Of a stretch of 64,000 nucleotides of DNA, positions 55,159-64,000 are shown piece by piece. Made by a program: the position numbers and the translations under genes. Source of the DNA: Blastocatellia bacterium (GTDB taxonomy: Bacteria > Acidobacteriota > Blastocatellia > Chloracidobacteriales > JADJPF01); NCBI GenBank assembly GCA_016713405.1, contig JADJPF010000008.1, positions 184,060 to 248,059 of the forward strand, in the 5' to 3' direction. How positions within the stretch are numbered: the first letter of the stretch is position 1; each line of letters begins with the position of its first letter. The notes under the pieces were generated by a model that searched no databases, was not told the origin of the DNA, and worked only from the letters and a program-made list of their open reading frames with translations.

Positions 55159-56319
55159 CTATACTTTTGCATCTTTACGTAAGCTTTCGGCTTTGTCAGT
55201 TTGTTCCCAGGAAAATTCTGGTTCAGTACGTCCAAAATGACCATAAGCAGCAGTCTGGCAATAAATTGGACGTTGTAAATTTAACGACTCAATAATACCT
55301 TTGGGAGTAAGTTGGAAGTGGGAACGTACTAATTCAGGTAACAAATCTTCATCTACTTTTGCAGTGCCAAAAGTCTCAACATAAACTGAAACAGGTTCAG
55401 CAACACCTATTGCATAAGCCAATTGAACTTGGCATTTTTCAGCTAGTCCTGCTGAAACGATATTTTTAGCAATATAACGAGCCATATATGTTGCTGAACG
55501 GTCTACTTTTGTTGGATCTTTACCAGAAAAAGCACCGCCTCCGTGAGGAGCATAACCACCATAAGTATCAACAATAATCTTACGTCCTGTTAAACCTGTG
55601 TCACCTTGTGGGCCGCCTATTACAAAACGTCCTGTTGGATTAATTAATAATTTGGTAGCACTATCCATCATTTCTGGGGAAACTTCGTGAATTACTGGCT
55701 TAATTACATGCTCAGTAATATCTGTGCGTAGGGTTTCATTTGATACTGAGTCACTATGCTGAGTAGAAACTACTACTGCATCTACTCTGACAGGCTTACC
55801 ATTCTGATATTGTATTGTTACTTGAGATTTTCCATCAGGCCGTAAATAAGCCAATAAACCTTCTTTACGTACAGTTGAGAGTCTTCTAGTTAAACGATGC
55901 GCTAACATAATTGGCAATGGCATCAATTCTGGAGTTTCATTACAAGCAAAGCCAAACATTAAACCTTGATCACCTGCGCCGCCTGTGTCTACACCTTGAG
56001 CAATATCAGGAGATTGACGATTCATTGCAGTAATAACCGAACAAGTATGAGCATCAAAACCATACTTGGCACGAGTATAGCCAACTTTTTCTACGGTATC
56101 ACGAGCAACTTTAACATAATCAATTTGGGCATTGGTGGTAATTTCACCTGCCACTAAAATTAAACCTGTAGCTAATAGGGTTTCACAAGCAACCCGTCCC
56201 TTTGGATCATTGCGTAAAACCTCATCTAACACGGCATCAGAAATTTGGTCGGCAATCTTATCTGGATGCCCCTCAGTAACTGATTCAGAAGTAAACAAAA
56301 AATTTCTCTTATTGCTCAA
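55159..56319 (-). CDS. metK: S-adenosylmethionine synthetase
   Basis: About 387 residues from the TTG at 56319, read as MSNKRNFLFTSESVTEGHPD. I prefer it over the upstream ATGs because TGGAGGA lies 5 nt before it and the N-terminus then matches the family exactly. Motifs GHPDKIADQISDAVLD, GAGDQGLMFG, GPQGDTGLTGRK and GGGAFSGKDPTKVDRSA bind ATP, Mg and K. Forms SAM from methionine and ATP, feeding the methylation cycle that ahcY closes. An extended -10 promoter lies upstream; no SAM riboswitch seen. Confidence 0.95.
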   Translation of the reverse strand: MSNKRNFLFTSESVTEGHPDKIADQISDAVLDEVLRNDPKGRVACETLLATGLILVAGEITTNAQIDYVKVARDTVEKVGYTRAKYGFDAHTCSVITAMNRQSPDIAQGVDTGGAGDQGLMFGFACNETPELMPLPIMLAHRLTRRLSTVRKEGLLAYLRPDGKSQVTIQYQNGKPVRVDAVVVSTQHSDSVSNETLRTDITEHVIKPVIHEVSPEMMDSATKLLINPTGRFVIGGPQGDTGLTGRKIIVDTYGGYAPHGGGAFSGKDPTKVDRSATYMARYIAKNIVSAGLAEKCQVQLAYAIGVAEPVSVYVETFGTAKVDEDLLPELVRSHFQLTPKGIIESLNLQRPIYCQTAAYGHFGRTEPEFSWEQTDKAESLRKDAKV

Positions 56320-56369
56320 AGCGTCCTCCACTAACATATGATAAAAATTAAGGTGAGATAAAAGAGTGC

Positions 56370-56399
56370 AACCTAGCACAAGCTACGATATAGTGTCAA
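56370..56399 (-). promoter_or_regulatory. Housekeeping (sigma-70 type) promoter of metK-ahcY
   Basis: On the minus strand TTGACA (56399-56394) is followed after 18 bp by TAGGTT (56375-56370), with TGC forming an extended -10. This gives a leader of about 45 nt before the TTG start. Confidence 0.55.
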
Positions 56400-56519
56400 G
56401 TAAACGACGAAAAGATACCGACATATTGCTAGGGCTTTGTTACGTACAAAATAAAACTTTGCTCTTAGTAAATTTATCTTAATCAACTAGCTTACTTTAC
56501 TTATAAGGTTTGTTTTTAT

Positions 56520-57512
56520 ATGAACTTGAGTCGTGCTGATTTATTTAAGATACAACTTTTAACCAATTATCCAAAACCTGGCTATGAAATCTGGTTTAGC
56601 ATTGTCATTGATCCAGTAAATCAAAAAGCTTTTTGGTTACGTTACACTACTTTTTTTCCTGATCCTAGCTTAAATCTTCAACCAAAATTTGTGCTTTGGG
56701 GTTCATTTTTTGATACTAAAAACGCTAGTAACCATACTTATTTAGCTAAGAGTTTCTCTATTGATACTATTTCTATGTCAGGCGATCATTATCAACATCC
56801 TAGTGCAACTCTAAGCTTAGATAAACTTACTGGTAATATTGCTAGTGATAAATTTAGCCTGTCTTGGCAGTTATTTTATCAACATCAATTTGAAGCTTTT
56901 GATTATGCCCCAAATTTAATTAAAAACTCTTTTCTTAAATATTTTGTTAAAGCTCATAGTGTAGCTTGTTCACCTTTTGCTAAAGTAAACGGAAATATAA
57001 CTTACAAAAATCAAGAATATTTACTTAATAATGCTAGTGCTGTGCTAACCCATATTTGGGGAAGTGAGCGAATAGAACAATTATTTTGGGTATTTGCACC
57101 AATCTTTGATAATGACTTTGAAGGTTGGGGAGTAGAAATTGCTATTGTTAAGGTAAAAACTTTCTTACCTCAAATAACAGTAGTTAAAATACTTCATAAT
57201 AATAATTTATACTATGATTTATCTTTATTATCTGTTCTATCTGCTAAAGTTAGAATAAATTATCCAGAGCTTGAAATTAAGGCCAGATGTAAAGATTTTA
57301 AGGTAATGGTAAAAGCAAGACTTAATACATCACAAATAACGCCTTATATTTATCGAAATCCTGATGGTAAGCCATTTTATATTGAGCAAAGCGATGTGTC
57401 AGAGATTTTTTGTTTAATTGAAAAAAATGGTAAAAAACAAGAATTATTTTCTAAAAATATGGCAGCAGTAGAATTTCATGCCGTGAGGCTTGGAGCAGTA
57501 GAAATTATTTAG
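56520..57512 (+). CDS. Hypothetical protein, lipocalin-like (AttH/CrtC-type) fold
   Basis: 330 residues, no signal peptide, rich in beta strands. Blocks YEIWFSIVIDPVNQKAFWLR near the start and AVLTHIWGSERIEQLFWVFA near residue 180 recall the double-lipocalin AttH/CrtC/tocopherol-cyclase-like group, where a WG-x-R...W core is conserved. The C-terminal part (IEIKARCKDFKVMVKARL-like strands) ends VEFHAVRLGAVEII. Enzymes of this fold act on hydrophobic substrates. Divergent from metK, convergent with topA. Assignment is tentative. Confidence 0.5.
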   Translation: MNLSRADLFKIQLLTNYPKPGYEIWFSIVIDPVNQKAFWLRYTTFFPDPSLNLQPKFVLWGSFFDTKNASNHTYLAKSFSIDTISMSGDHYQHPSATLSLDKLTGNIASDKFSLSWQLFYQHQFEAFDYAPNLIKNSFLKYFVKAHSVACSPFAKVNGNITYKNQEYLLNNASAVLTHIWGSERIEQLFWVFAPIFDNDFEGWGVEIAIVKVKTFLPQITVVKILHNNNLYYDLSLLSVLSAKVRINYPELEIKARCKDFKVMVKARLNTSQITPYIYRNPDGKPFYIEQSDVSEIFCLIEKNGKKQELFSKNMAAVEFHAVRLGAVEII

Positions 57513-57533
57513 ACCCTTATTATCAAAAATAGC

Positions 57534-57568
57534 AAATTCCTACTATTAATTAAAAATAGTAGGAATTT
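57534..57568. terminator. Bidirectional terminator
   Basis: A perfect 14-bp stem (57534-57547 with 57555-57568, CCTACTATT core) and a 7-nt loop between the convergent lipocalin-like gene and topA. Confidence 0.75.
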
Positions 57569-57590
57569 AACATTACTTTAAGTTATTTAT

Positions 57591-60106
57591 TTAGCTAGCT
57601 TTCTGGATTTGTGAACCTGTCTTTTTATCACTAACATCTTGGATAGAAGCTAGCGACTCTGGCGAGTTAATTATTTGACGATAACCACAATCTTTAGTAG
57701 CACAATAAATTATTTGGCCTTCTTTTTTAGTTATTTTCTCAAATAAAACTGTAGCAATACATTTTGGACAACTATTACTTAAAGGTTTATCCCAGTAAAC
57801 ATTTTTACATTCTGGATAGCGGTTACAGCCGTAGAAGATACGTCCTTTTCTGGATTTTCTAACCAAAATTTCACCGCTACATCCAACAGCAGGACAATTA
57901 ACACCTGTAGTTTCTTGTTTAATATATTTACATTCTGGATAGTTAGAGCAAGCTGTAAATTCACCATAACGACCTTGTTTTAATACAAGATTCTTACTAC
58001 ATTTTGGACAAAGTGCATCTAGTGGAATATCTGGCTTTTTCTCTACAGCACCACTAGCAATTTTACGGGTGTTTTTACAATCAGGATATCCTGTACAAGC
58101 GTAAAATTGTCCCCAACGTCCTTTTTTAATGCCATTTCTTTGCCACATTTTTCACATGGCTCATTACTAACGCTTTGTCCTTCTTCACTACTTTTATCAG
58201 ACTTGGCCCCAGCATCCCTAGTAGCTTTACATTCAGGATTAAGACAAGAAAGATAACTTCCAAAGCGGCCTAATTTTAGAGACATTTTGCTACTACATTT
58301 AGTGCAAACCTCATCAGTAATAACACCTTCTTTAGCTCTAGTAATATTTTTTTCTGCCGCAGCTAAATCAACACTAAATTTTCCATAAAAATCACTTAAA
58401 GCTTTACGCCAATTTAAGTTGCCTTCCTCAATTTCATCTAGTCGCTGTTCCATTGCTGCTGTATAGCTAACATTAAAAAGCTCTTGGAAATTTTGCACTA
58501 ATACATCATTTACTACTAAACCTAGCTCTGTAGGCTTAAATTTACCTTCTACTTTTTCTACATATTCCCTACCTAAAATTACAGAAAGAATCTGTGCATA
58601 AGTAGAAGGCCGGCCAATTCCCTTTTCTTCTAAAGCTTTTACTAGTGTTGCTTCTGTAAAGCGTGCTGGCGGTTTAGTAAAGTTCTGCTCTGGAGTAATT
58701 GTATTAAGCTTAAGTGTATCGCCTTGATCCATTTTTGGTAAGCGTAAGGCTAGTTGATCGTCCTCTTCATCTTTTTCATCTTTACCTTCAACATAAACAG
58801 CCAAAAACCCATCAAATCTAAGCACCATACCTTTAGCGCGAAAAACATATTTTGGCCCAGCATTAATATCAACTGTAGTTTCATCATAAATTGCTGGTGT
58901 CATTTGTGAAGCAACAAATCTTTGCCAAATCAATTTATAAAGGGCCAAATCATCTTTGGATAAAACTTTACTTAAAGAATCTGGAGTACGTTGGATAGAA
59001 GTAGGACGGATAGCTTCGTGTGCATCTTGAGAACCTTTTTTATTACCATAAACATTAGCTTTTTTAGGTAAATAATCTGTCCCATATTGCTTATTGATAA
59101 AACTGCGTACCTCTGTTAGTGCTGTATCAGAAACCCGTGTGGAGTCCGTACGCATATAAGTAATTAAACCAACTGTTTCACCATTTTCTAGCTCAATACC
59201 TTCATAAAGTTTTTGAGCTATTTGCATGGTTTTTTTAACTGGAAAATGCAGCTTACGTGCTGCTTCTTGTTGTAATTTACTTGTTATAAAAGGAGGTACA
59301 GGATTACGTTTTCTTTCTTTTGTGGTGACTTCAGAAACAATAAAACTTTCCTTTGTAGCTTCATCAACTATTGTTTGGGCTTGTTCTTGATTAGTTATAT
59401 GAACTTCTGTTTTCTTTACTTTATCAAAATCACCTGTTTTTACTTGTTTTTCAGAGACTTTATAAAGTTTAGCATCAAAATTAGGTGCTTTTTTGGCAGT
59501 TAGATTAGCAATAATTGTCCAATATTCTGTTGGCTTAAAGCTAAGTATTTCACGTTCACGTTCTGTTACAAGTCTAAGAGCTACAGATTGCACCCTACCA
59601 GCAGAAAGCTTTCCGCCCACTTTACGACAAAGTAGCGGACTAACTTGATAGCCCACCAAACGATCTAAGACCCGGCGAGCTTGTTGAGCATCAACTTTAT
59701 TTGGGTTTATTTGTCCAGAATGCTTAACAGCATCAATGATTGCATCTTTAGTAATTTCGTTAAACAACACCCTATAAACAGGTTTATTGTTACGAGTGGT
59801 TAGTTCCTCTTTTAAGTGCTGACAAATTGCCTCGCCTTCCCGATCAGGGTCAGCCGCTAAATAGATAGCTTCTGCATCTTTAGCAGCCGATTTTAAGTCA
59901 GTAACAATTTTTTTGTTGTTTCTTTTTTTAGAATCAGGGATAACTTGATAAGTAGGTTCAAAACCATTTGACACATCAACTCCCAAGCTTTTTTCTGGTA
60001 AGTCTTTGATATGACCAATTGAGGCCATTACACGAAAATCTTTGCCTAAATATTTATTAATAGTTTTTGCTTTTGAAGGTGACTCAACTACAACTAATTT
60101 TGTCAT
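57591..60106 (-). CDS. topA: DNA topoisomerase I, frame change before the zinc fingers
   Basis: Relaxes negative supercoils. The Toprim N-terminus (VVESPSKAKTINKYLG, AADPDREGEAI), active-site region (LITYMRTDSTRVSD) and RPSTYAQILS are followed by C-terminal four-cysteine zinc fingers. In one frame translation stops at 58043 after 687 residues, just after the second finger's start (CEKCGKEMALKK). Reading on in the -1 frame from 58121 gives GRWGQFYACTGYPDCKN and four more cysteine modules to 57591. The joint is an in-frame A_AAA_AAG heptamer (58121-58127). Full product about 838 residues. Sequence error or programmed frameshift; both give the same protein. Lies 33 bp after dprA. Confidence 0.93.
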
Positions 60107-60139
60107 AATCTCTCTGTATAATCGAAAATGGTTAATTTT

Positions 60140-61264
60140 TCAGCCTAATCTAATAAAATTTTTCCCTGGTAATTGTTTTATCTTGTTTTTAATTTCTAGT
60201 TCTAGCAATGTACTTAAAAGTTGCCCCGGTGCCAAGCCACTACTAGCGGCTAACTCGTCTATATGACGTGTTTGGTCTAATTTCATCAAATCGTAAAGCT
60301 TCTGTTCATTTTCAGAAAGTGGTGTTGGCGTAAATAATTCCGCTTGAACATTTGTTTCTTCTATTTTTTGCTCAAGTATTTTAGCTTTTATGCCTAGGGG
60401 AAGCTCCTCAACTACATCCCGCCAATGTTGAACTAATTTAGCTCCGTCTTTAATTAAATAGTTTGGGCCAAACGAGTTAGCAGAAGTAATATTACCTGGT
60501 ACAGCAAACACTTCTCGGTTTTGTTCCATCGCTAAACGTGCAGTTATCAAAGAGCCTGATCTTTCTGCTGCTTCAACCACCAAAACCCCAAAACACATAC
60601 CCGCAATAATACGATTACGGAAAGGAAAGTTCTGTGGTAATGGAGGAGAACCTAAAGGTAATTCTGACAGCAAACCTCCTGATAACTCTACATCTACGGC
60701 AAGTTGCTTGTTCTCTTTAGGGTAAATTTGATCTACTCCATTTCCCATTATAGCTAAGGTTTGTCCCTTAGCTTCAATTGCGGCACGATGTGCAGCAGTG
60801 TCTATACCCCGCGCCAAGCCTGAAACTATTGTTATACCTTTACTAGCAAGTTCTGCTGCTAACATTTCTGCCGCATATTGTCCATAAGTTGAAGCTCGTC
60901 TTGCACCGATAACTCCTATAGTTGGTTGAGAAAAAGCTAGCTCAAAATTCCCTTTTGCATATAAAACTAAGGGTGGGTCAGCAATTTCTTTTAGTAGCGA
61001 TGGATAATTTTCATCTGCTAAAGTTATTGCCATAGCACCTATAGCTTCTAATTTTTGACAATGTGCTTCTGCTTGAGCAAAAGTTTCTCCTGATAAAATA
61101 GTTTCTATAATTTCTTCTTTTAGCTTAAAACTTGATAAATCCTCATAACTAGCTCTAAAAATTTCCCCTGGTTTTTGCCAGTGTCGCAACATTTGGTAAG
61201 CAGTACGAGAACCTAATCCTTTTACAAGGTTTAATGCAATCCAGTCTTGGACATCGTGCCGCAT
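60140..61264 (-). CDS. dprA: DNA-processing protein DprA
   Basis: About 374 residues from ATG 61264 (MRHDVQDWIALNLVKGLGSR), which has AAAGGA five bases upstream; the longer frame from 61309 is less likely. An N-terminal SAM/HhH-like region is followed by the extended Rossmann fold, IGVIGARRASTYGQ, VSGLARGIDTAAHRAA and NGVDQIYPKEN, with FPFRNRIIAGM and SGSLITARLA. A C-terminal winged-helix DML1-like domain ends the protein. DprA loads RecA on incoming ssDNA in natural transformation. It precedes topA by 33 bp, a common operon pair. Confidence 0.93.
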   Translation of the reverse strand: MRHDVQDWIALNLVKGLGSRTAYQMLRHWQKPGEIFRASYEDLSSFKLKEEIIETILSGETFAQAEAHCQKLEAIGAMAITLADENYPSLLKEIADPPLVLYAKGNFELAFSQPTIGVIGARRASTYGQYAAEMLAAELASKGITIVSGLARGIDTAAHRAAIEAKGQTLAIMGNGVDQIYPKENKQLAVDVELSGGLLSELPLGSPPLPQNFPFRNRIIAGMCFGVLVVEAAERSGSLITARLAMEQNREVFAVPGNITSANSFGPNYLIKDGAKLVQHWRDVVEELPLGIKAKILEQKIEETNVQAELFTPTPLSENEQKLYDLMKLDQTRHIDELAASSGLAPGQLLSTLLELEIKNKIKQLPGKNFIRLG

Positions 61265-61425
61265 AAAATCCTTTCCCGACAAAGCCAAACCGGTTGATGA
61301 AGATAGCACGCGGTTTTTCTTTGCGTCAATAATTAATAGTTTAAATTTGCAGTTAAAGAAGTGATAACAAATGAAGTTATTACTAATAGCTAAAAGATAT
61401 CGAGGTAGATTCTTTTAGCTATTAA

Positions 61426-62369
61426 TTAATTTGTTGGTTGATGTTGGTGTGCATGATAAGAACTACGTACTAACGGGCCAGATTCGACATAACGAAAACC
61501 CATCTCTAAGCCTACTTGCTTTAGTTCAGCAAATTCTTCTGGGGTATAAAAACGCTCTACAGGTAAATGGCTTTTAGTAGGTCTTAAGTATTGCCCTAAT
61601 GTTAAAATATCGCAATCCATCGCCCGTAAATCTTTCATAGCTGTATGTAGCTCTTCTATTGTTTCCCCTAAACCACACATAATGCCGGATTTAGTTAAAA
61701 CAGGATACTCACTACTACGATAGGTGCCAGCCTGTTGGATTAACTGCATTGTTTGCTGATAATTAGCATCTGGTCTTACTCGTCGATAAAGCCTAGAAAC
61801 TGTTTCAGTATTATGATTTAGTACATCAGGACGAGCTTTCATTACTAAATCTAATGCCGCCCAATTGCCTTGAAAATCTGGAATTAGCACTTCTACTTTA
61901 CAATCAGGATTTAGTTCTTTTACCCAATTTATTGTTTCAACAAAATGACCTGCTCCGCCATCAGATAAATCATCCCGATTAACTGAAGTGATTACAGCAT
62001 GTTGAAGTCCAAGTTTTTTTACAGCTTCTGCTACATGTCTAGGTTCTTCTTCATCAACAAAACGTGGTGCACCTTTGTAACAGCACAAAAACCACAATGA
62101 CGAGTGCAAATATCCCCTAAAATCATAAAAGTAGCAGTACGATTGCTAAAGCACTCAAAGATATTAGGACATCTAGCTTCTTGGCAAACAGTATGTAAAC
62201 TTAAGTCTTCTACCATATGGCGGACAGACTGAAAGTTTTCTGCTGTGCTAAGTCGTATTTTTAGCCAAGGTGGTTTTGGCCCGATGGGTGCGCTACGGCT
62301 GGTAAAACCTGTTTTTAAAGTATTTGTTTCTAATGAAAGGACTGGTAAACTTTTTTTTGTGCTACTCAT
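61426..62369 (-). CDS. lipA: Lipoyl synthase, one frameshift
   Basis: Radical-SAM enzyme inserting sulfur into octanoyl groups. Auxiliary cluster CQEARCPNIFEC (CX4CX5C) and radical-SAM motif CTRHCGFC (CX3CX2C) are in the first frame. After one missing A in ACAAAGG (62074-62076), the next frame gives GAPRFVDEEEPRHVAEAV, then SVNRDDLSDGGAGHFV, NHNTETVSRLY and the C-terminal GPLVRSSYHAH. With the base restored the product is about 314 residues and complete. ATG at 62369 (MSSTKKS) is the likely start; 62390 is a TTG. lipB is not adjacent. Confidence 0.93.
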
Positions 62370-62522
62370 AAAATAAATTATAAGCTTCAAAAATTGACAC
62401 GCAACTTAACCAAGCATTATCTTGGATTATCACAAAAAATTAAGTAATTTCTAACAACAACTTATTTAGCAAAGATGCAATAAAATCACTTTTCCTGCTA
62501 AAGTTTTTCCTTAAAATTCGCT

Positions 62523-63563
62523 TTATTTTCCTATCTCACGAGCCTGGCGATAATATTCTGCTGCTTGATTTTCTTCTCCCATTCCTTCATAAAGCTCGCC
62601 AATATGTTTTATTACCAAAGCTTCTTTACTGCGATCACAGCCTTTTTGACAAACCTTTAGAGCTTGCTTTAGATAACCAAGTGCATCTAGAGGCAAGTTA
62701 ACTCGATAATAAACCATTGCTAAACTATTAAGTGCTATGGCTTCGCCTTGCCAATCTCCAATTGCTTGATAAGATTTCATTGCCTGCTTATAAGAACTAA
62801 TTGCTAATGAAGAACGCATATCTTCTGCGTAAATATTACCTAAGTTATGTAATGCTATAGCTTCTCCATTGGGTTCCTTTATTCGTCGATAGACATCAAG
62901 TGCTGAACGGTGTAAGTCTGTTTGCAAACGTTTAGTTAAAGTAGGCATACCTAAAGCAGCAGCACTAGCTATAGATTGAGCTTCGCCTAAGCCATCTCCA
63001 GCTTCTCTATACAAAGTTGTAGCCTGTTCATAAAGAAAATAAGCCTCATCAGCATCTCTTTGTGTACCATTCTTAAAAATCCAGGCGCGGCTATAAAGTT
63101 CTTGTGCTTGGGCGCGTTTACGCTCTGATAAGTTTGGAGACTGTTTAACAGGCAAAGAAATCTTATAACTAGCATCTCCTCCACGAGATGAAAGAACTTC
63201 TACTAACACCTTATATTTGCCTGTGTTAGCAGCTATTCCCCGCCAAAGTTCTGGCCCATAAGCACCACTATAACTATCAACAATAGCAATCTTCTTTCCT
63301 TCAGGGCTAATTATGCTCATTCGGGTATCGCTACCTTGTTGCTGACAAAGTATTTCTATATATTCACCTTTAGAAAACTCAAATTCATAAGAATGAATAG
63401 GTAAGGAATTTTCCTTTACGCAAGAAATAGGAATGGTTAACACTTGACCTATAGTAAGTAAAGTATTTTGTTGGGCAGCAGCTTTAATATTACATATAAA
63501 TACTATAATAAAAAACAGAACAACACTGGACAAATAGGTAGATAAAGATCTTTTAGATCGCAT
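62523..63563 (-). CDS. Secreted PPC-like/TPR protein (CHAT-partner type without CHAT)
   Basis: 346 residues. A signal peptide (about 10-30, ending KAAAQ) leads to a PPC-like beta domain (38-140: HSYEFEFSKGEYIEILCQQQ, MSIISPEGKKIAIVDS, GKYKVLVEVLSS). TPRs follow (155-346: LYEQATTLYREAGDGLGEAQ, NGEAIALHNLGNIYAE, GEAIALNSLAMVYYR), ending AAEYYRQAREIGK. In CHAT-domain TPR proteins this exact order leads into a C-terminal CHAT peptidase, but here translation stops after the TPRs and no CHAT frame follows. A standalone CHAT-like gene lies 9 kb away at 53049. Function unknown. Confidence 0.75.
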   Translation of the reverse strand: MRSKRSLSTYLSSVVLFFIIVFICNIKAAAQQNTLLTIGQVLTIPISCVKENSLPIHSYEFEFSKGEYIEILCQQQGSDTRMSIISPEGKKIAIVDSYSGAYGPELWRGIAANTGKYKVLVEVLSSRGGDASYKISLPVKQSPNLSERKRAQAQELYSRAWIFKNGTQRDADEAYFLYEQATTLYREAGDGLGEAQSIASAAALGMPTLTKRLQTDLHRSALDVYRRIKEPNGEAIALHNLGNIYAEDMRSSLAISSYKQAMKSYQAIGDWQGEAIALNSLAMVYYRVNLPLDALGYLKQALKVCQKGCDRSKEALVIKHIGELYEGMGEENQAAEYYRQAREIGK

Positions 63564-63757
63564 AATCCCCCTTTCACCTAAAAAGAAGACAACAGCACTT
63601 TTGGTTAATGGTTTGTTATTTATAACTATGGTTTAATTAATTAGTTATAGATAGTTTTTTGTTGTTAGACTATTTTTCGGGGACAGATAAATGTTAAGAT
63701 CTAAAGCAAAAAACTGCAACAACTACTAGAAAAATTTTTTAAGTTTTTGGAGTGTTC

Positions 63758-64000
63758 ATGTCCAAACGCCGTAAAGGTAGTAAACTTCTAGGTCAAACTC
63801 TTGCTAATAAATATTTGTTAGAAACAATTATTGGTGAAGGCGGGTTTGGTACAGTCTTTTCTGCTAGAAATATTGAAAATAATCAAAAATACGCTATTAA
63901 AATTTTAGATCTAAAAACAGATTCTCTAGTAGACCAAGAAAAAGATCTGCAATACTTCCAACGCGAAGTAGGGATACTTTCACGTGTTCAGCATCCAGCA
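63758..64000 (+). CDS. Serine/threonine protein kinase, N-terminus (runs off window)
   Basis: 81 residues visible: a short basic start MSKRRKGSKLLGQ, then the kinase N-lobe with P-loop GEGGFGTVFSA, catalytic-lysine strand YAIKILDL and a helix FQREVGILSRVQHP containing the paired Glu. This is a Hanks-type eukaryotic-like kinase. GGAG lies 5 nt before the ATG. Divergent from the PPC/TPR gene. Confidence 0.88.
   Translation, partial: MSKRRKGSKLLGQTLANKYLLETIIGEGGFGTVFSARNIENNQKYAIKILDLKTDSLVDQEKDLQYFQREVGILSRVQHPA

Noticed and set aside
56320..56519. Possible SAM or SAH riboswitch before metK-ahcY
   Set aside because: I could not fit any known SAM/SAH aptamer core; only a -35/extended -10 promoter and a short leader are visible.
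57591..58148. Separate zinc-finger gene after a short topA
   Set aside because: Its sequence continues the TopA finger CGKEMALKK into GRWGQFYACTGYPDC; it has no ribosome site and the joint is a homopolymer/slippery run.

Overview
This is an AT-rich bacterial chromosome segment carrying mostly single-copy housekeeping genes among secreted, regulatory and TPR proteins. The mixture points to a Gram-negative, hopanoid-making, fatty-acid-degrading bacterium: fadJ/fadI/acyl-CoA dehydrogenase, hpnA- and hpnI-like genes, MutL with an endonuclease motif, a c-type cytochrome, a propeller hybrid histidine kinase, a DUF4388-roadblock protein, and a PPC-like/TPR protein of the kind that often precedes CHAT domains. 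A low-GC member of Acidobacteriota (Blastocatellia-like) is my best guess, but this is inference from gene content only.

Layout. 1-3.8 kb: beta-oxidation operon on the minus strand. 4-7.2 kb: a cytochrome c-like protein and a DUF4388-roadblock protein separated by a 34-bp perfect hairpin. 7.2-8.2 kb: a 957-bp AT-rich gap ending in a -24/-12 promoter. 8.2-11.6 kb: a secreted Calx-beta/metallopeptidase-like protein split by one in-frame TAA. 11.7-15.1 kb: a 770-residue glycine-zipper protein and a frameshifted DUF1963 gene. 15.2-19.8 kb: a TPR - membrane sulfatase - anion permease operon. 19.9-23.6 kb: a secreted TPR protein, rpoZ, a zinc-ribbon protein, hpnA and tRNA-Arg(ACG). 23.9-31 kb: a decayed accessory island beside the tRNA, holding a heavily broken single-chain restriction-modification gene, a coiled-coil gene, a broken DUF1016 (YhcG-type) nuclease gene, 44-bp direct repeats and a broken CocE/NonD hydrolase. 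31-47.5 kb: hybrid kinase, uvrC, glycosyltransferase, mutL, secreted subtilase, hpnI, tyrS, a glycine-zipper protein and htpG. 47.6-64 kb: NHL-propeller protein, TPR protein, modA-like gene, a 2OG-oxygenase/HD-like fusion, a small secreted CHAT/caspase-like protein, ahcY-metK, topA-dprA, lipA, a TPR protein and the start of a Ser/Thr kinase.

The most notable signal is regulatory. Five genes for exported or otherwise unusual proteins (starts at 8189, 14035 minus, 40363, 45001 and 53049) each have a sigma-54 type -24/-12 element (TTGG-N8-TTGC type, GG and GC ten bases apart) 35-60 nt before the start; the one at 14035 has TTAG. Two of these promoters also have upstream palindromes of the form TGYCA-N4-TGRCA. 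Before the subtilase there are three of them spaced exactly 33 bp apart, as expected for a sigma-54 activator binding region.

A second window-wide signal is single missing bases in A/T-rich tracts inside otherwise healthy genes (topA, lipA, modA twice, the hybrid kinase, DUF1963). Most of these look like sequence or assembly errors. The topA break, however, falls exactly on an in-frame A_AAA_AAG slippery heptamer, so programmed frameshifting cannot be excluded. In contrast, the 23.9-31 kb island carries dense, mixed indels typical of true gene decay.
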